From the NCBI GenBank assembly GCA_003013855.2, contig ML058469.1, positions 2,666,001-2,730,000 on the forward strand: a stretch of 64,000 nucleotides of DNA. Reading direction: 5' to 3'. Positions within the stretch are counted from its first letter, which is position 1. Each line of letters opens with the position of its first letter. Of the stretch, positions 23,557-33,255 are shown in pieces. The stretch comes from Liriodendron chinense. Lineage: Eukaryota; Streptophyta; Magnoliopsida; Magnoliales; Magnoliaceae. The notes below the pieces were generated by a model that was not told the origin of the DNA, did no database searches, and saw only the letters and a program-made list of their open reading frames with translations. The translations under genes and the position numbers were made by a program.

Positions 23557-24940
23557 TAGGTCTTTGTATCGTAAGGCTATGTTGAGGGATCGCCCATGAT
23601 CGCGTCCTTCTGGTGGCAACTCATTATCTGTGAAGGTGATGGCACGCAGAGCCAAGAGCTGTCCAATCATCAATGCTATCATCTCTGGTGCCGTATCGGA
23701 GGAGACGTGAGCATCGTTCAAGGTTTTGGCAAACATTTCTTGGTGTATGCGAGATGTACAGAGTAACTCCCATACTGAGATTTGTGCAGGGATTGACTTG
23801 AGCTGAGCTGCCACATCGTATGCGGCTTCATTTTTATTGCCGAGGCCTGAGAGAGCGCCTTTGGGATCTCCTCTGTTCTGATTATCTCTTCGGACGCAAC
23901 GCCCGTTGGGGTTCATGTTCCCCACTTCCGCACATTCTGGATAGTGCCATGGGACTTCTTTATAATTTTCCTCCCCTTTGCCTTCTAGGACCACCGGTTC
24001 TTGCAACGGTGCTGGTGTGGGTACCAGATCTTCCTCGTATGGAGCTTTTGCCTTGAGGACTACATTATTGCCTGTGCTGAAGGGGTAATATCGAGGCTTG
24101 TCTTCATAGATCACATAGGGTCGCGGTCCTGGTTTGACCGTTCCTGGAGCAGGAGGCTCCCATGGAATGAATACTGGTCCTCTTGATATGGCAGGGGGTT
24201 TCTCTGTTCGTCCCAGCTGCCGTAGAGTGATTGACACGCCTCCGGGATTTGCCCCTTGCAATATGACCGGCTCAACTAGAGGAGCTCCTTCCAAGACAAT
24301 GGGCTCTTGCTGCTGATGAGTATAATCCTTCCCTCGTGGATTGGATTGTTCTTGAATTGGGGTTGCCCCATATAAGATGACAGGTTCGTATGTGGGCTCG
24401 ACGTATGATTGTGCTCCTTCCAGGACGACTGGTTCCCAACATGAGGGGCCGTAAGATGCCCCTTGCACAACTGGCACATCGTATGGAAGTGCTCCTTCGA
24501 GTACTACTGGCTCGAGGACTGGAGGAGGAAAGGGACTTGCCCCTTGCAGGATTGGAGGAGGACTTGTCGGCCCATAAGTGTAAGTATGAATGGACTGGAT
24601 AGGGGAGAAGAAGCGATCGAGATGGTCCCCTTCTTCTATACTATTGACTGCAGGGCCACGAGACGAACTGGGGTCCGTCGGATGTTGAGGCAGAGGATTC
24701 TGAAGGATGTTGGTGAAAGCTGCTGGAGAAGTTCCAGGGACTGAGATGACGATCTTGCGGTCATCAATTAGGTCTTGTATAGCATTCTTCAAAGTATAGC
24801 ATCGATCAGTGGCATGGCCACGTCCTTGATGGTAGGCACAGTACTCATTTTCTCGGTAGTTTGGTGGCAGAGGATGAGGCGGAGGCCGAGGTGCCATTAG
24901 AGTAAGTAACTGCTTCTGCACCAGCGTAGCCATGACTTGA
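23557..24940 (-). pseudogene. Element A gag C-terminal part with EPVVLEGA repeats
   Basis: A variant zinc knuckle near the start reads YCAYHQGRGHATDRCYTL. A Pro-rich region follows in which a (E)P(V/I)(V/I)L(E/Q)GA motif occurs about nine times, at spacings of 10-40 residues (GASPF, GALPY, GASYG, GAQSY, GATPI, GAPLV, GANPG). The end resembles a structured linker (HVSSDTAPEMIALMIGQLLA). The frame is open from about 24933 to the solo LTR insertion and continues past it as the protease. The last approximately 30 residues of the open frame at 23404-23550 come from the inserted LTR and do not belong to gag. Confidence 0.8.
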
Positions 24941-26902
24941 CTAAGTGGTTGAGAGAGGGGAGTAAATTTCCTGAACTCCTTGTAATTTTGCCTATTTTGA
25001 TATGAGTATTGACCGTTTCCTCTGAACTGCTGCTATTGTCGAGGTGGTTGTGGCTGAGGATTCGGTTGTGGCTGATACCGCTGAGGCTGATGCTGAACTT
25101 GATTCTGCTGATACTGTTGACGTCCCTGTGGGGGAGCATGTTGATTTCCTTGAGCAGTGGTGTTGATGTTGTTTACCTCTGTTGGACGGGGAGGAGAACC
25201 ACTGCGGTTTCCATTCCCGTGCCCGATAGGTCTTCCTTCCACTCTGTTCCTTTTGATTGGAGTGGCTTGATGAGGCCATGGGGAGATTGTCCCGGCACGG
25301 ATTCCTGCTTCGACTTGCTCTCCAGCACGGATCAATTGTGAGAAATTCGCATATGGATGCGAGATGAGATACCCGGATATGCTTGGATATGTTGAATGAA
25401 CAATCATGGAGATTTGTTCTTCGTCGTCGATAGGTGTCCGCATTCTGGCTGCCATAGCTCGCCAACGTCCCACATAAACTGATAGTGTTTCATCATTCCT
25501 TTGTCTGAGAGCCGCGAGGTCGGCTCTTCTGGGTGACATGTTGAGATTGTACGCGAATCTGTCGACGAAAGCCTGGGAAAGCTGTTCCCATGTCCTGATG
25601 CGGTGGCAGTCCAATGAGGTGTACCAATCTAGGGCATCGCCCTTCAGAGATTTTTAGAACAAACGTATGAGGGCCCCTTCATTTCCTGAGATTGCACTCA
25701 GCTCTCCACAGAAGGCCTTGAGATGTGCTGTGGGACAACCGCTGCCGTCGTATCTTTTGAATTTTGGAACCTCAAAGTTTTGAGGTACTTGAGCATCTGG
25801 GAAAGGACACAAGTCTCTGAACTTGGTAGAAGGTAGATCGATTCCTTGCTGTCGCTGAAGCTGATTTTGCAAGATCTGGAACTGCTCCCGCAACTCGTCC
25901 AGTCCTGAGCGATCCGTTCGAGCGACTGGTGCTTCTTGGAGTAAGGCACGTTCTTCTTCGGCATAGTGGTCGATGTCTTCGACCCTATGGGCTTGCTGAA
26001 AAGCAACCGCGGGCTGCTGAAATTGATTTGATGACTGAACGGGATTCTGATGAACTTGTGCTTGAAATGATTGTAACTGAACTGGAGACTGTACTGAAGG
26101 TTGAACTGGAACTTGCTGGAAATTAACTGGATTTTGCTGAATTGAAGATTGCTGGAAATTAACTGGATTTTGCTGAATTGAAGATTGCTGGAAATTAACT
26201 GGATTTTGCTGAATTGAAGATTGCTGGAAATTAACTGGAATCCCATTGGCGGGGATGTGTTGGAATTGAAAAGTGCTCCTGTTTGCAGGAGGCTGAGATG
26301 CTGGGAAGTGACCCCCTTGTTGGGTATTCGCCACTGTCCGCTGATTGATGTGGGCTTGACACTGACCCCCATTGTGGGCATTCGCCAGTGATGTCCCTGT
26401 TGTTGGAAATTGAATTGAAATCCCATCGGCGGGGATGTGCTTGAATTGAAAAGGTGTCCCATCGGCGGGGATGTGCTGAGATCTACTGAGATTGTTGTTT
26501 GCAAGATTGACTGGAAGCTGACTGGATGTTCCTGCAACGAAAGTGCTCTAAGATGGCCTTGTCGTCGCAGGAAGATATTGAGAAGGATGCCCCATAGCGA
26601 AGGGTTGAGATGGCTGCTGTCGGTAGTCTTGGGCAAACTCTGATGGTTGCGCTTGATTTGAACTGGAGGCCGGAAGGACATGGCATGGCTGCTGAGATTG
26701 CTGAACTGGGCCAACCTGATTGTTGGCTGCTTGTGGTGGCTTGTGCTTGCATGAATTGCAAGAGCATTTCTTGCATTGCTCTCATTCCTTGTGCCAATTC
26801 TTGTATGATTGGCGTATTATCAATGGGCTGTTGCGCTTGAGGTTGCGCTTCGGTCATCTCAAGTGCAGGGAAGAGATGAGTTTCTTCTTCGTGGTCGGAC
26901 AT
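24941..26902 (-). pseudogene. Element A gag (capsid region)
   Basis: The start at 26902 gives MSDHEEETHLFPALEM and a Gln-rich N-terminus. A frameshift near 26.7 kb moves the frame. Further on there is a Q/N/P-rich stretch, a heptad-rich segment (LDELREQFQILQNQLQRQQG) and the retrotransposon gag domain (FRDLCPFPDAQVPQNFEVPKF, WEQLSQAFVDRFAYN, RQRNDETLSVYVGRW). Stops at 25654-25656 and 25033-25035 are single C-to-T changes. It would form the virus-like particle of the element. It lies directly downstream of the 5' LTR and primer site. Confidence 0.85.
26105..26245. repeat. 36-bp in-frame repeat in gag
   Basis: Almost four identical copies of a 36-bp unit encode the 12-residue repeat NPVNFQQSSIQQ on minus. 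The near-identity between units shows recent expansion or homogenisation. Related but diverged (HIPA(D/N)G) repeats continue to about 26475. Confidence 0.85.
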
Positions 26903-27162
26903 GGCTTGCTGTGCTCGAGTGCGGATTATGCTGCGGAAGGGAAGTTGTCTCCGAACACGTTGAGCCCGAGGAGGCGCAATGGTGAGGACTATACTCTTTT
27001 TGGGTTTTGGGATTTTCTATTTTTTTTTGTTTTGGGATTTTCTGTTTTTTTTTTTTTTTCGGGTAGAATGCTATGCAGATGAGATTGTATGAGGGTTAGT
27101 GACTTTCAAGTACAGGAAGGATTCTGTTTTTCAAGTCGGATCACGACTAGTGGGACTAGCTA

Positions 27163-27181
27163 TTCCCCAGCAGAGTCTCCA
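27163..27181 (-). other. Element A primer-binding site
   Basis: Read on minus, TGGAGACTCTGCTGGGGAA lies 3 bases inside the 5' LTR and begins with the TGG complementary to a tRNA CCA end. The tRNA was not identified with certainty. I recall related Ogre/Tat sites being assigned to tRNA-Arg. Confidence 0.75.
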
Positions 27182-27184
27182 TTC

Positions 27185-28769
27185 TGTGGACCCTCGCCAT
27201 TTTCCACACTCCCACACGACGTTCTTCTCGTCCCTTCCCATTTCGGGAAAAGAAGGAGAGGAGGATGCGTGAGTGCGAAATCGCCGTTTGTGCCACTGGT
27301 TTGCCTCGTTCTCGAGGGCTTTGTTTGATTGTCGTGTTAAGCTGGATGTGTTTAAGTGAGTTTATATAAGACCAGAGTCGCCACTAGCCAATTACTTCGA
27401 ATCTACAGTCGGCTAGATCCCGTAGAAACGTTAGAGAAGGGAATCCGAAGATTCCTTCCTCTAAAATGACTCCTTTTGATCTGCGGTCAGAGATTCAAGG
27501 TAAGGGATCACGGTTACAGGGTGGGAAGAGGTTAAGCACCCCACACACTGCTCGTACCGAAGTACGGTCTCTACTTCACAGAATCGATCGAATACTTGAA
27601 AGTCTAGTTTAATCCTCGTATATTCTCATGGATGACATGATGCATGAATGCTGGTCTGAACAGTAAAAGTTTCTGATGGGCAGGTTCCAACAACGGGCAA
27701 GCCCAGAGCGTACGCTTGAACTGACAGGTGCTTAATGTAAGACGTATGCAGTGTGCTTGAATGATCAAGGTGTTTTATGGTGAAGCATGAATGCAGGTCT
27801 AAACAGTAAGAGTTTCTGATGGGCAGGTTCCAACAACGGGCAAGCCCAGAGCATACGCTCGAACTGACAGGTGCTTAATTTAAGACATATGCAGTGTGCT
27901 TGAATAATCAAGGTGCTCGCAGTGAAGCAGGGGGGTTGGAAGAAAAGTAAATGTTGCACTTATGCTAGATGCAAATGAGATGATGCTAGAAAAATAATAG
28001 CTGGGTGGACGGAGGTGTCGCAAGGATTGGCTTTGAGTGGCTGGATCAAGACTTGGATGGCTTGGGAGACTTGGACCGGTGGTCAGGTTGGGCTGGACCA
28101 GGGCTAGGCTCTCCTCACTCGGGCTCTCCTTGGTGGGAAAATGGGCTAAGGGGTGGATGAGGACTCGGACCGCACCCGGACTGGCTGAGCTTGAAGGGAT
28201 TGTTGTTGTGTTAAAATGAGAAGGGGAGGGGGGTATTTATAGCAGCGGGCAGTGGCATTTTTCGTAATTTATTTTGGGCGGCCTGCTATGGGCCGCCCGT
28301 ACGGCAGTTTCTTGGGATTCAGCGGCGGTTTGGGCGGCCTGCTGTGGGCCGCCCGTACGGTCGTTCCTCGATTTCCAGCGAGGTACGGTCGCACCCTCGG
28401 GGCTGCTGTTTGACTCGCTGGGTCGACTCAGTGAGTTGACTCAGCGGGTCGACTCGGTGAATTGACTCGACGGGTTGACTCGGTGTTTTGACTCGACGGG
28501 TTAACTCGGCGGGTTGACTCAGCGGGTTAACTCAGTGGGTTGACTCAGTGAGTTTGACTTTTTTGGGATTTTTTGACTGGCTTTTCTTATGGGGGGTTTT
28601 TCAGGCTGATGTTTAGGACTGGGTTGACTGGGTTCAGGCTTGAACTGGGCTATGGAATGGGGCTTACGAGGGTGAGTTTGGCTGAGTTAGGACTTGGGAT
28701 TTGGGGGTACGGTCCTCCATTCTTCCAGCTATCTCTACCAACAGTGTAGCCGAAGGTGGGGTGTCTACA
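27185..28769 (-). repeat. Element A 5' LTR (1585 bp)
   Basis: Partner of 7052-8634. Its TATA box on minus is the complement of TATTTATAG at 28234-28242. The TTGACT array spans about 28408-28560 and the GC motifs about 28275-28365. The promoter drives gag-pol to the left. Differences from the 3' LTR are few and mainly C/T or G/A, so insertion was fairly recent but not the latest in the window. Confidence 0.95.
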
Positions 28770-28774
28770 CACGT

Positions 28775-28921
28775 AAAAATCTCTGTGTTCTCTGTCGTGT
28801 GCATGATTTACATTTATGCTTCTCCATTTGCTTTTTTAAGTTTATCTATGACGCATATACATACATTTAGTTTTGTGTTTTAATCAAGGGTGATCATCCA
28901 TTAATGTAATTAAGGGCTTGT
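28775..28921. other. Spacer between elements A and C
   Basis: This 147-bp remnant of the pre-insertion sequence is contiguous with 7051 on one side and 39846 on the other. The string AAAAATCTCTGTGTTCTCTG suggests the U5 of an old copia-type LTR. No gene is present. Confidence 0.4.
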
Positions 28922-29951
28922 TGTTAACGTCAGATTTTGTAACTGGATCCTCCGAACGTTCACCTTCTCTCCAACAGATACCTTCTTCCGCCGGACCTGA
29001 AAGAAGATAGAAAGCAGCTAAGGGTGGCTGGCGTCCAGCCGTTAGCCCTCCGATGCTTAAGTCAGGCCGAAGCAAGAAGAAGAATAACCAGGCAAAAACA
29101 AGCCAGAGATTGAATATTGTGTACCTTTCTCTTAATGGAGTCACCTCTTTATATAGATCTGGAGCGACCCAATCTGTTACGTAAGATATCAAGATCCCGC
29201 TGATTTCGTGTACGATACCGAGATGCCGCTGATTTCGTGGGATAAGATCCTTATCCTTGGAGACGAGATCTAACCCGATGACTTATTTTGGCAATCACAT
29301 TCCTTGATAGCAATCCCTTGAGATTCGGAACCACAAGAGAAGATAAGCCCAAACCCGACCTATCCGGGCTGCTGGTAGGCGTAATAATAGCGCTGATCGC
29401 TCATGTAGAGCTGGAAACCGTAGTTGGAGTCATAGCCGGCGAAAAGGAAGGAGATGCCGACAGGGCGGAAACCACCGAACTGGGTGTAGCCCTGCTTGGT
29501 ATCGCAGAGGGATTGAACGAGCTGCTCGACGGGAATCGGGTGCTGGTACTGAAGGCTAAGAGGTGTCACCGCGGAAAAGCTGTTCGCATGTTGGAATATG
29601 GTCACGAGTCCAAGTGCTCGCTCATTTAGACGTAACACCTTTCAACGACTTACGAGAAGGTCTGCTCGCGGATTTATCAATCCTGCGACTCTCGCTCAGA
29701 TGATCTTCGAGAGTCGAATGGGTGTCCCGCACTTACCCAATCTGTGGCTCGTGATCAGATGATCTCGAGAGTCGGATGGGCATCCCGCACTTACCCAATC
29801 TGCGACTCTCGAGCATATGATCTCGAGAGTCGAGTGGGCGCTTCCGTATCTACCCGATCTGCGACTCTCGCTCAGATGATCTCGAGAGTCGAGTGGGCGT
29901 CCGTGTACAATCTTAGCAGCTGAGTTGATCTCCCTTATTTTATCTGTAACA
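28922..29951 (-). repeat. Element C 3' LTR (1030 bp)
   Basis: It begins TGTTAACGTC and ends TCTGTAACA on plus. The TATA box on minus is the complement of CTTTATATAG at about 29148-29157. Four units of about 60 bp (about 29686-29898) repeat CGACTCTCG...GATCTCGAGAGTCG, a dyad, within U3. The same array is at about 39576-39788 in the other LTR. Confidence 0.95.
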
Positions 29952-29968
29952 GATGCCCCCCAAGTCCT
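29952..29968 (-). other. Element C polypurine tract
   Basis: On minus, GGACTTGGGGGGCATC directly precedes the LTR start TGTTACAG. It is the expected plus-strand primer. Confidence 0.8.
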
Positions 29969-30123
29969 TGCCGTCAAGAATTTTGAAGGGAAGGACTTAG
30001 CTCACTATCACACGTAACCGCCCGCTGCCTTCATCGAGAACGGAACCTCACATGATGGGCTGGAATTAATGAGCGCTAGCTTTCCGCAGCCTTTCCACAG
30101 ACAGAAAATGAAGGGGCGCTCGC

Positions 30124-30225
30124 CACGTGTTTGAGGAGTTAATGGGCGTGCCTGCTCGAGTGCTACGCCGAAGGAGGGACTGCCACGTGCCATCAGATGC
30201 GGCGGAATGATTGCCTATAAATATA
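30124..30225 (+). promoter_or_regulatory. Antisense-gene promoter in element C: two G-boxes and a TATA box
   Basis: CACGTG occurs at 30124-30129 and 30184-30189, each within GCCACGTG. TATAAATA is at 30216-30223, on the plus strand, 160 bp before the antisense ATG at 30385. G-boxes bind bZIP and bHLH factors. The same GCCACGTGC-to-TATA arrangement recurs in element D, although the two elements are otherwise diverged. Confidence 0.65.
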
Positions 30226-30384
30226 CGGAGTCTGCCATTTCTCTGGTTTTCTACAGAAGCTCTTCGAAAGGAATTTTTCTGCAATCTTTTCTCAATCTCC
30301 TTCCTCCGGCACTCCTTCTTTTCCTTTCTTTCTTTTCTGGGTATAGGCTTCGGTTCTCTTCATAATCTTCTTAAAAACTCCTTC

Positions 30385-32585
30385 ATGGCTGGGAACTCTG
30401 ACGAGACCACCGTTCCTCTAGGCGATGCCACCCCATCTGCTTCTAGCAGTGCGAGGGTTCCGGCAGGGAGATATACAGCAGCCGGATATCCTTCTGTTCT
30501 ATCGGAGGACCGGCTGATTGAGTTACGGGAGAGATACCTGATCCCCGACTCAGTCGCTCTCCGATTGCCCGGAGATGGAGAGACACCAGACTCCCCCCCC
30601 CCCCCCCAGGATGTGTAGCTTTTTATGAGTACCAGCTCATCCTGGGGGTACGCCTCCCCCTCCATCCTTTCATACGCGATGTTCTCCGGTGTTACAAGAT
30701 TGCTCCGGGGCAACTCATCGTGAACGGATGGAGGGTAGTTCTGGGCTCCTTTGCCCTCTGGGCTCAGGCCGGCAACGGAGAGCTCACGGCGGAGGAGTTC
30801 CTCCGTATGTTCTGTCTGAAAATTCACCCTCCAGCGAAGGCTGGTATTACTTGTGTTACTGGCACCGGGATAACTTCGTGCTGGGGAAACCCTCCTCGAA
30901 CTATCCCGGCTGGACGAAACGGTGGTTCTACGCTTCCGGGAACTGGGAGTCTGCTTCCTCCAGAGGTCCAGGTGTTACCCGTTTTTTCTGCGAAGGTAGG
31001 CACAATCCCATACTGTGCAGTTTTCTTCAGTTAGGATTTTAGGGTTTTACTTCATTCTTTGACCTCTGTTTGTGCTCGCAGGTATCCCGGCCTTGAGAAA
31101 ACCGAATCTAAAGGGAGGAATCAACGAGAAGATTGTCAAGATGTACAAGGTGCCTGTTGGTGATAGGCACATCGAGGCTTGCTTTTCTCCCTCGCGACTC
31201 GCAGCAGCGGGCCTAATATCCAGAGGAGAAGCTGAGATGACGAAGGCCGGGGAGAAGAGAGGTCTGCTGCCCCGACTGAAGGGCACGAACTCCAAAAGGC
31301 AGAGGAGAACTCCTGCCGAACCATCTCAACCACCTGTTCGTACGGGTGGCGATCAACCTGCTCCTCTCGCGAGCACGGCGGAGGCTCCGGCAGGGCCCAA
31401 TATTCCCTCACTAGTGGTCGCGCCTGGACCACCAGTGATTAACATTGCTGACAATTCTCCAGATGGGGCGGGGTCTAGCTGCCCCCCAGCTGAAGAGGCT
31501 CGAGAACAGATAGAGCCTCGAGAGCCGCCTCCTGCTCGCGAACTGATCCCTGCTGCCGAGCAAGGACCTGCTCGCGAGTCGATGCCTCCACCTCGCGAGC
31601 AGGCCGGGTTGGTCGTTGCCCAACCGTCAGGGAGCGGGACATATTCTATCCCCCGCCACCTCCATCCAATATGTAAATTTTTATTCGAAAATGTCCCCCC
31701 CCCCCCCCCCCCCCCCAAACCTTCGGCTCTCTTCCCGAGCCAAGCCCTGAGAACCTTTTCCTCGAAGCGGGGGTGAGGATGGTTCAGGTGAGACGCTGCC
31801 AAGACCTGCTTTAATCTGTTGTTATGTTCTAGAATACTTTCTCACATTTTTCATTACTTTTGCAGGGCTTATATCTTATCCTGTTAACGAGGCGTGATAT
31901 CGTTGCCGCCCGTCGCGTGATAGATGAAGCTGAAGGGAAGAGGACTGCCTTGGAGAAGGCAGTTCAAGGGAGAGATCAGCTGCTCAAGGCCCGTGAGGCG
32001 GTGATCGCGAAGAGAGATGAGGAGAAGAAGATCCTCATCGAGAAAATCCAAGTCCTGACCGACAGGTATCAGGCCTTGGACTCAGACTTCGTGAAGCTCA
32101 CGGGTTTGAAGGAGAAGGCTGAGAGAGAGAGAGAGAGAGAGATCTTTCGCCAAGACAAGATCTCGTTGGAGGAGCGGTTTGCGGAGGCCAGGTCGCAGCT
32201 CAAGGAAGCCAACGACAACTTGGAAAAGGAGCGCTCCGCTCTTGCACAGCTCAAGGACGACTCGATCCACTGGGACGAGGAGAAAGTCGCCCTTGTAAAA
32301 ATGCTCTCGGAGGAAGGTCCTCGGGCAATTTCCGAGTTCCGGACTTCGCAGCTATATGACGACAAAAGATACGAGTCATATGATGCTGGTCGCGACTTTG
32401 CGCTAAGAGTAGTGCAACAAATGATCCCATCCTTTGATATGGGGGAATTTGGTCGAGTCGCGACCATCATAGCTACAGAAGAGCAAGCTGCTACTGAGAA
32501 CGAGGTGACTGAAGCCACGCAAGCTGGAGGGGCTCCAGAAATGGGCCCTGAAGTCGAGAGCACAGCTCCTCCTCCAAGAGATTGA
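30385..32585 (+). pseudogene. Antisense gene of element C, Transposase_28-like, three exons
   Basis: Exon 1 is 30385-30995, intron 30996-31081, exon 2 31082-31787, intron 31788-31865 and exon 3 31866-32585. Both introns are short GT-AG. Exon 1 carries the conserved block RLPLHPFIRDVLRCYKIAPG and later WYYLCYWHRDNFVLGKPSSN, typical of plant proteins annotated 'putative gypsy type transposon' (Transposase_28). Exon 2 is a Pro/Ala/Glu-rich linker. Exon 3 is a long coiled coil ending RYESYDAGRDFALRVVQQMI. The frame breaks at a 15-C run (30593-30607), near 30825, and at a 22-C run (31695-31716). The C runs could be slippage in the genome or sequencing error. Function is unknown. It converges on integrase. 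Confidence 0.7.
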
Positions 32586-32763
32586 TCTTCTTTTTGTTTT
32601 CTTCTCTTGTACTCGCGAACATATATTGTAAACATTTATTATCAATGAAAAGATATTTTTGGAAGTGTTGTCCTCGTTTACTCTCCCTTTCATGCAATGA
32701 TTGCTTTCTCGTTCTTGTTTACTTTCTTTTCCTTTGTGCACTGAATGCTTTCCTGTTGCAATG

Positions 32764-33050
32764 AGTTGTGCTCAACCCGGGGGGTCGTAGCGACCATGCC
32801 CTCGTGGGGATAGACTGATCTATCGATTGAGAGATGTAACGTACTCAATCCGGGGGGTCATGACGACCATACCCTCGTGGAGATAGACTGATCTATCGAT
32901 TGAGAGATGTAACGTGCTCAATCCGGAGGGTCATGACGACCATACCCTCGTGGAGATAGACTGATCTATCGATTGAGAGATGTATTATGCTCAATCCGGG
33001 GGGTCATGACGACCATACCCTCGTGGAGATAGACTGATCTATCGATTGAG
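32764..33050. repeat. Four 76-bp repeats between converging genes of element C
   Basis: Each unit contains TCATGACGACCATACCCTCG, then AGATAGACTGATCTATCGAT, a dyad-rich stretch (GATCTATCGATTGAG). Four units lie between the antisense gene stop (32585) and the integrase stop (33256). A similar position in element A also holds short tandem repeats. A role as terminator or poly-A region is an inference. Confidence 0.75.
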
Positions 33051-33255
33051 ACTCCAAGTTTATCGAGGGTAGGATGGTCACCCATAAAATGAAAATGCGA
33101 CCATCCTAGGTGAATTAAACCCTACCAAAGGTAGGCAATTGGCCAAGGGATTGTATGCATCCTCTTCAGGGCTATTCATGTCCAAGTAAATGAAGTAGCG
33201 ACCAAAAGATATCTTCCGCTTTATTCATAAAATGTTGTTATGAACTACATTGAAT

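Larger units (their letters stand above)
7052..28769 (-). mobile_element. Element A: complete 21.7-kb Tat-like Ty3/gypsy retrotransposon
   Basis: The two ends are near-identical direct repeats (7052-8634 and 27185-28769) beginning TGTGGAC and ending TCTACA, flanked by the 5-bp duplication CACGT (7047-7051 and 28770-28774). Coding runs on the minus strand from the right: gag (about 26902 to 23557), aspartic protease, RT, RNase H, a second archaeal-type RNase H and integrase (ending 16594), with no chromodomain. That domain order is typical of the Tat lineage. A plus-strand intron-containing gene lies between pol and the left LTR. Large non-coding repeat blocks account for the length. A solo LTR of another family interrupts pol. 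Several in-frame stops show that this copy is not autonomous. Confidence 0.93.

Noticed and set aside
29288..29629. Open frames within the element C LTRs
   Set aside because: They lie in U3, recur in both LTRs and show no conserved protein.
30360..30827. Minus-strand open frame opposite exon 1 of the antisense gene in C
   Set aside because: It runs through the poly-C tract as a Gly run and matches no family. The plus frame has the conserved motifs.
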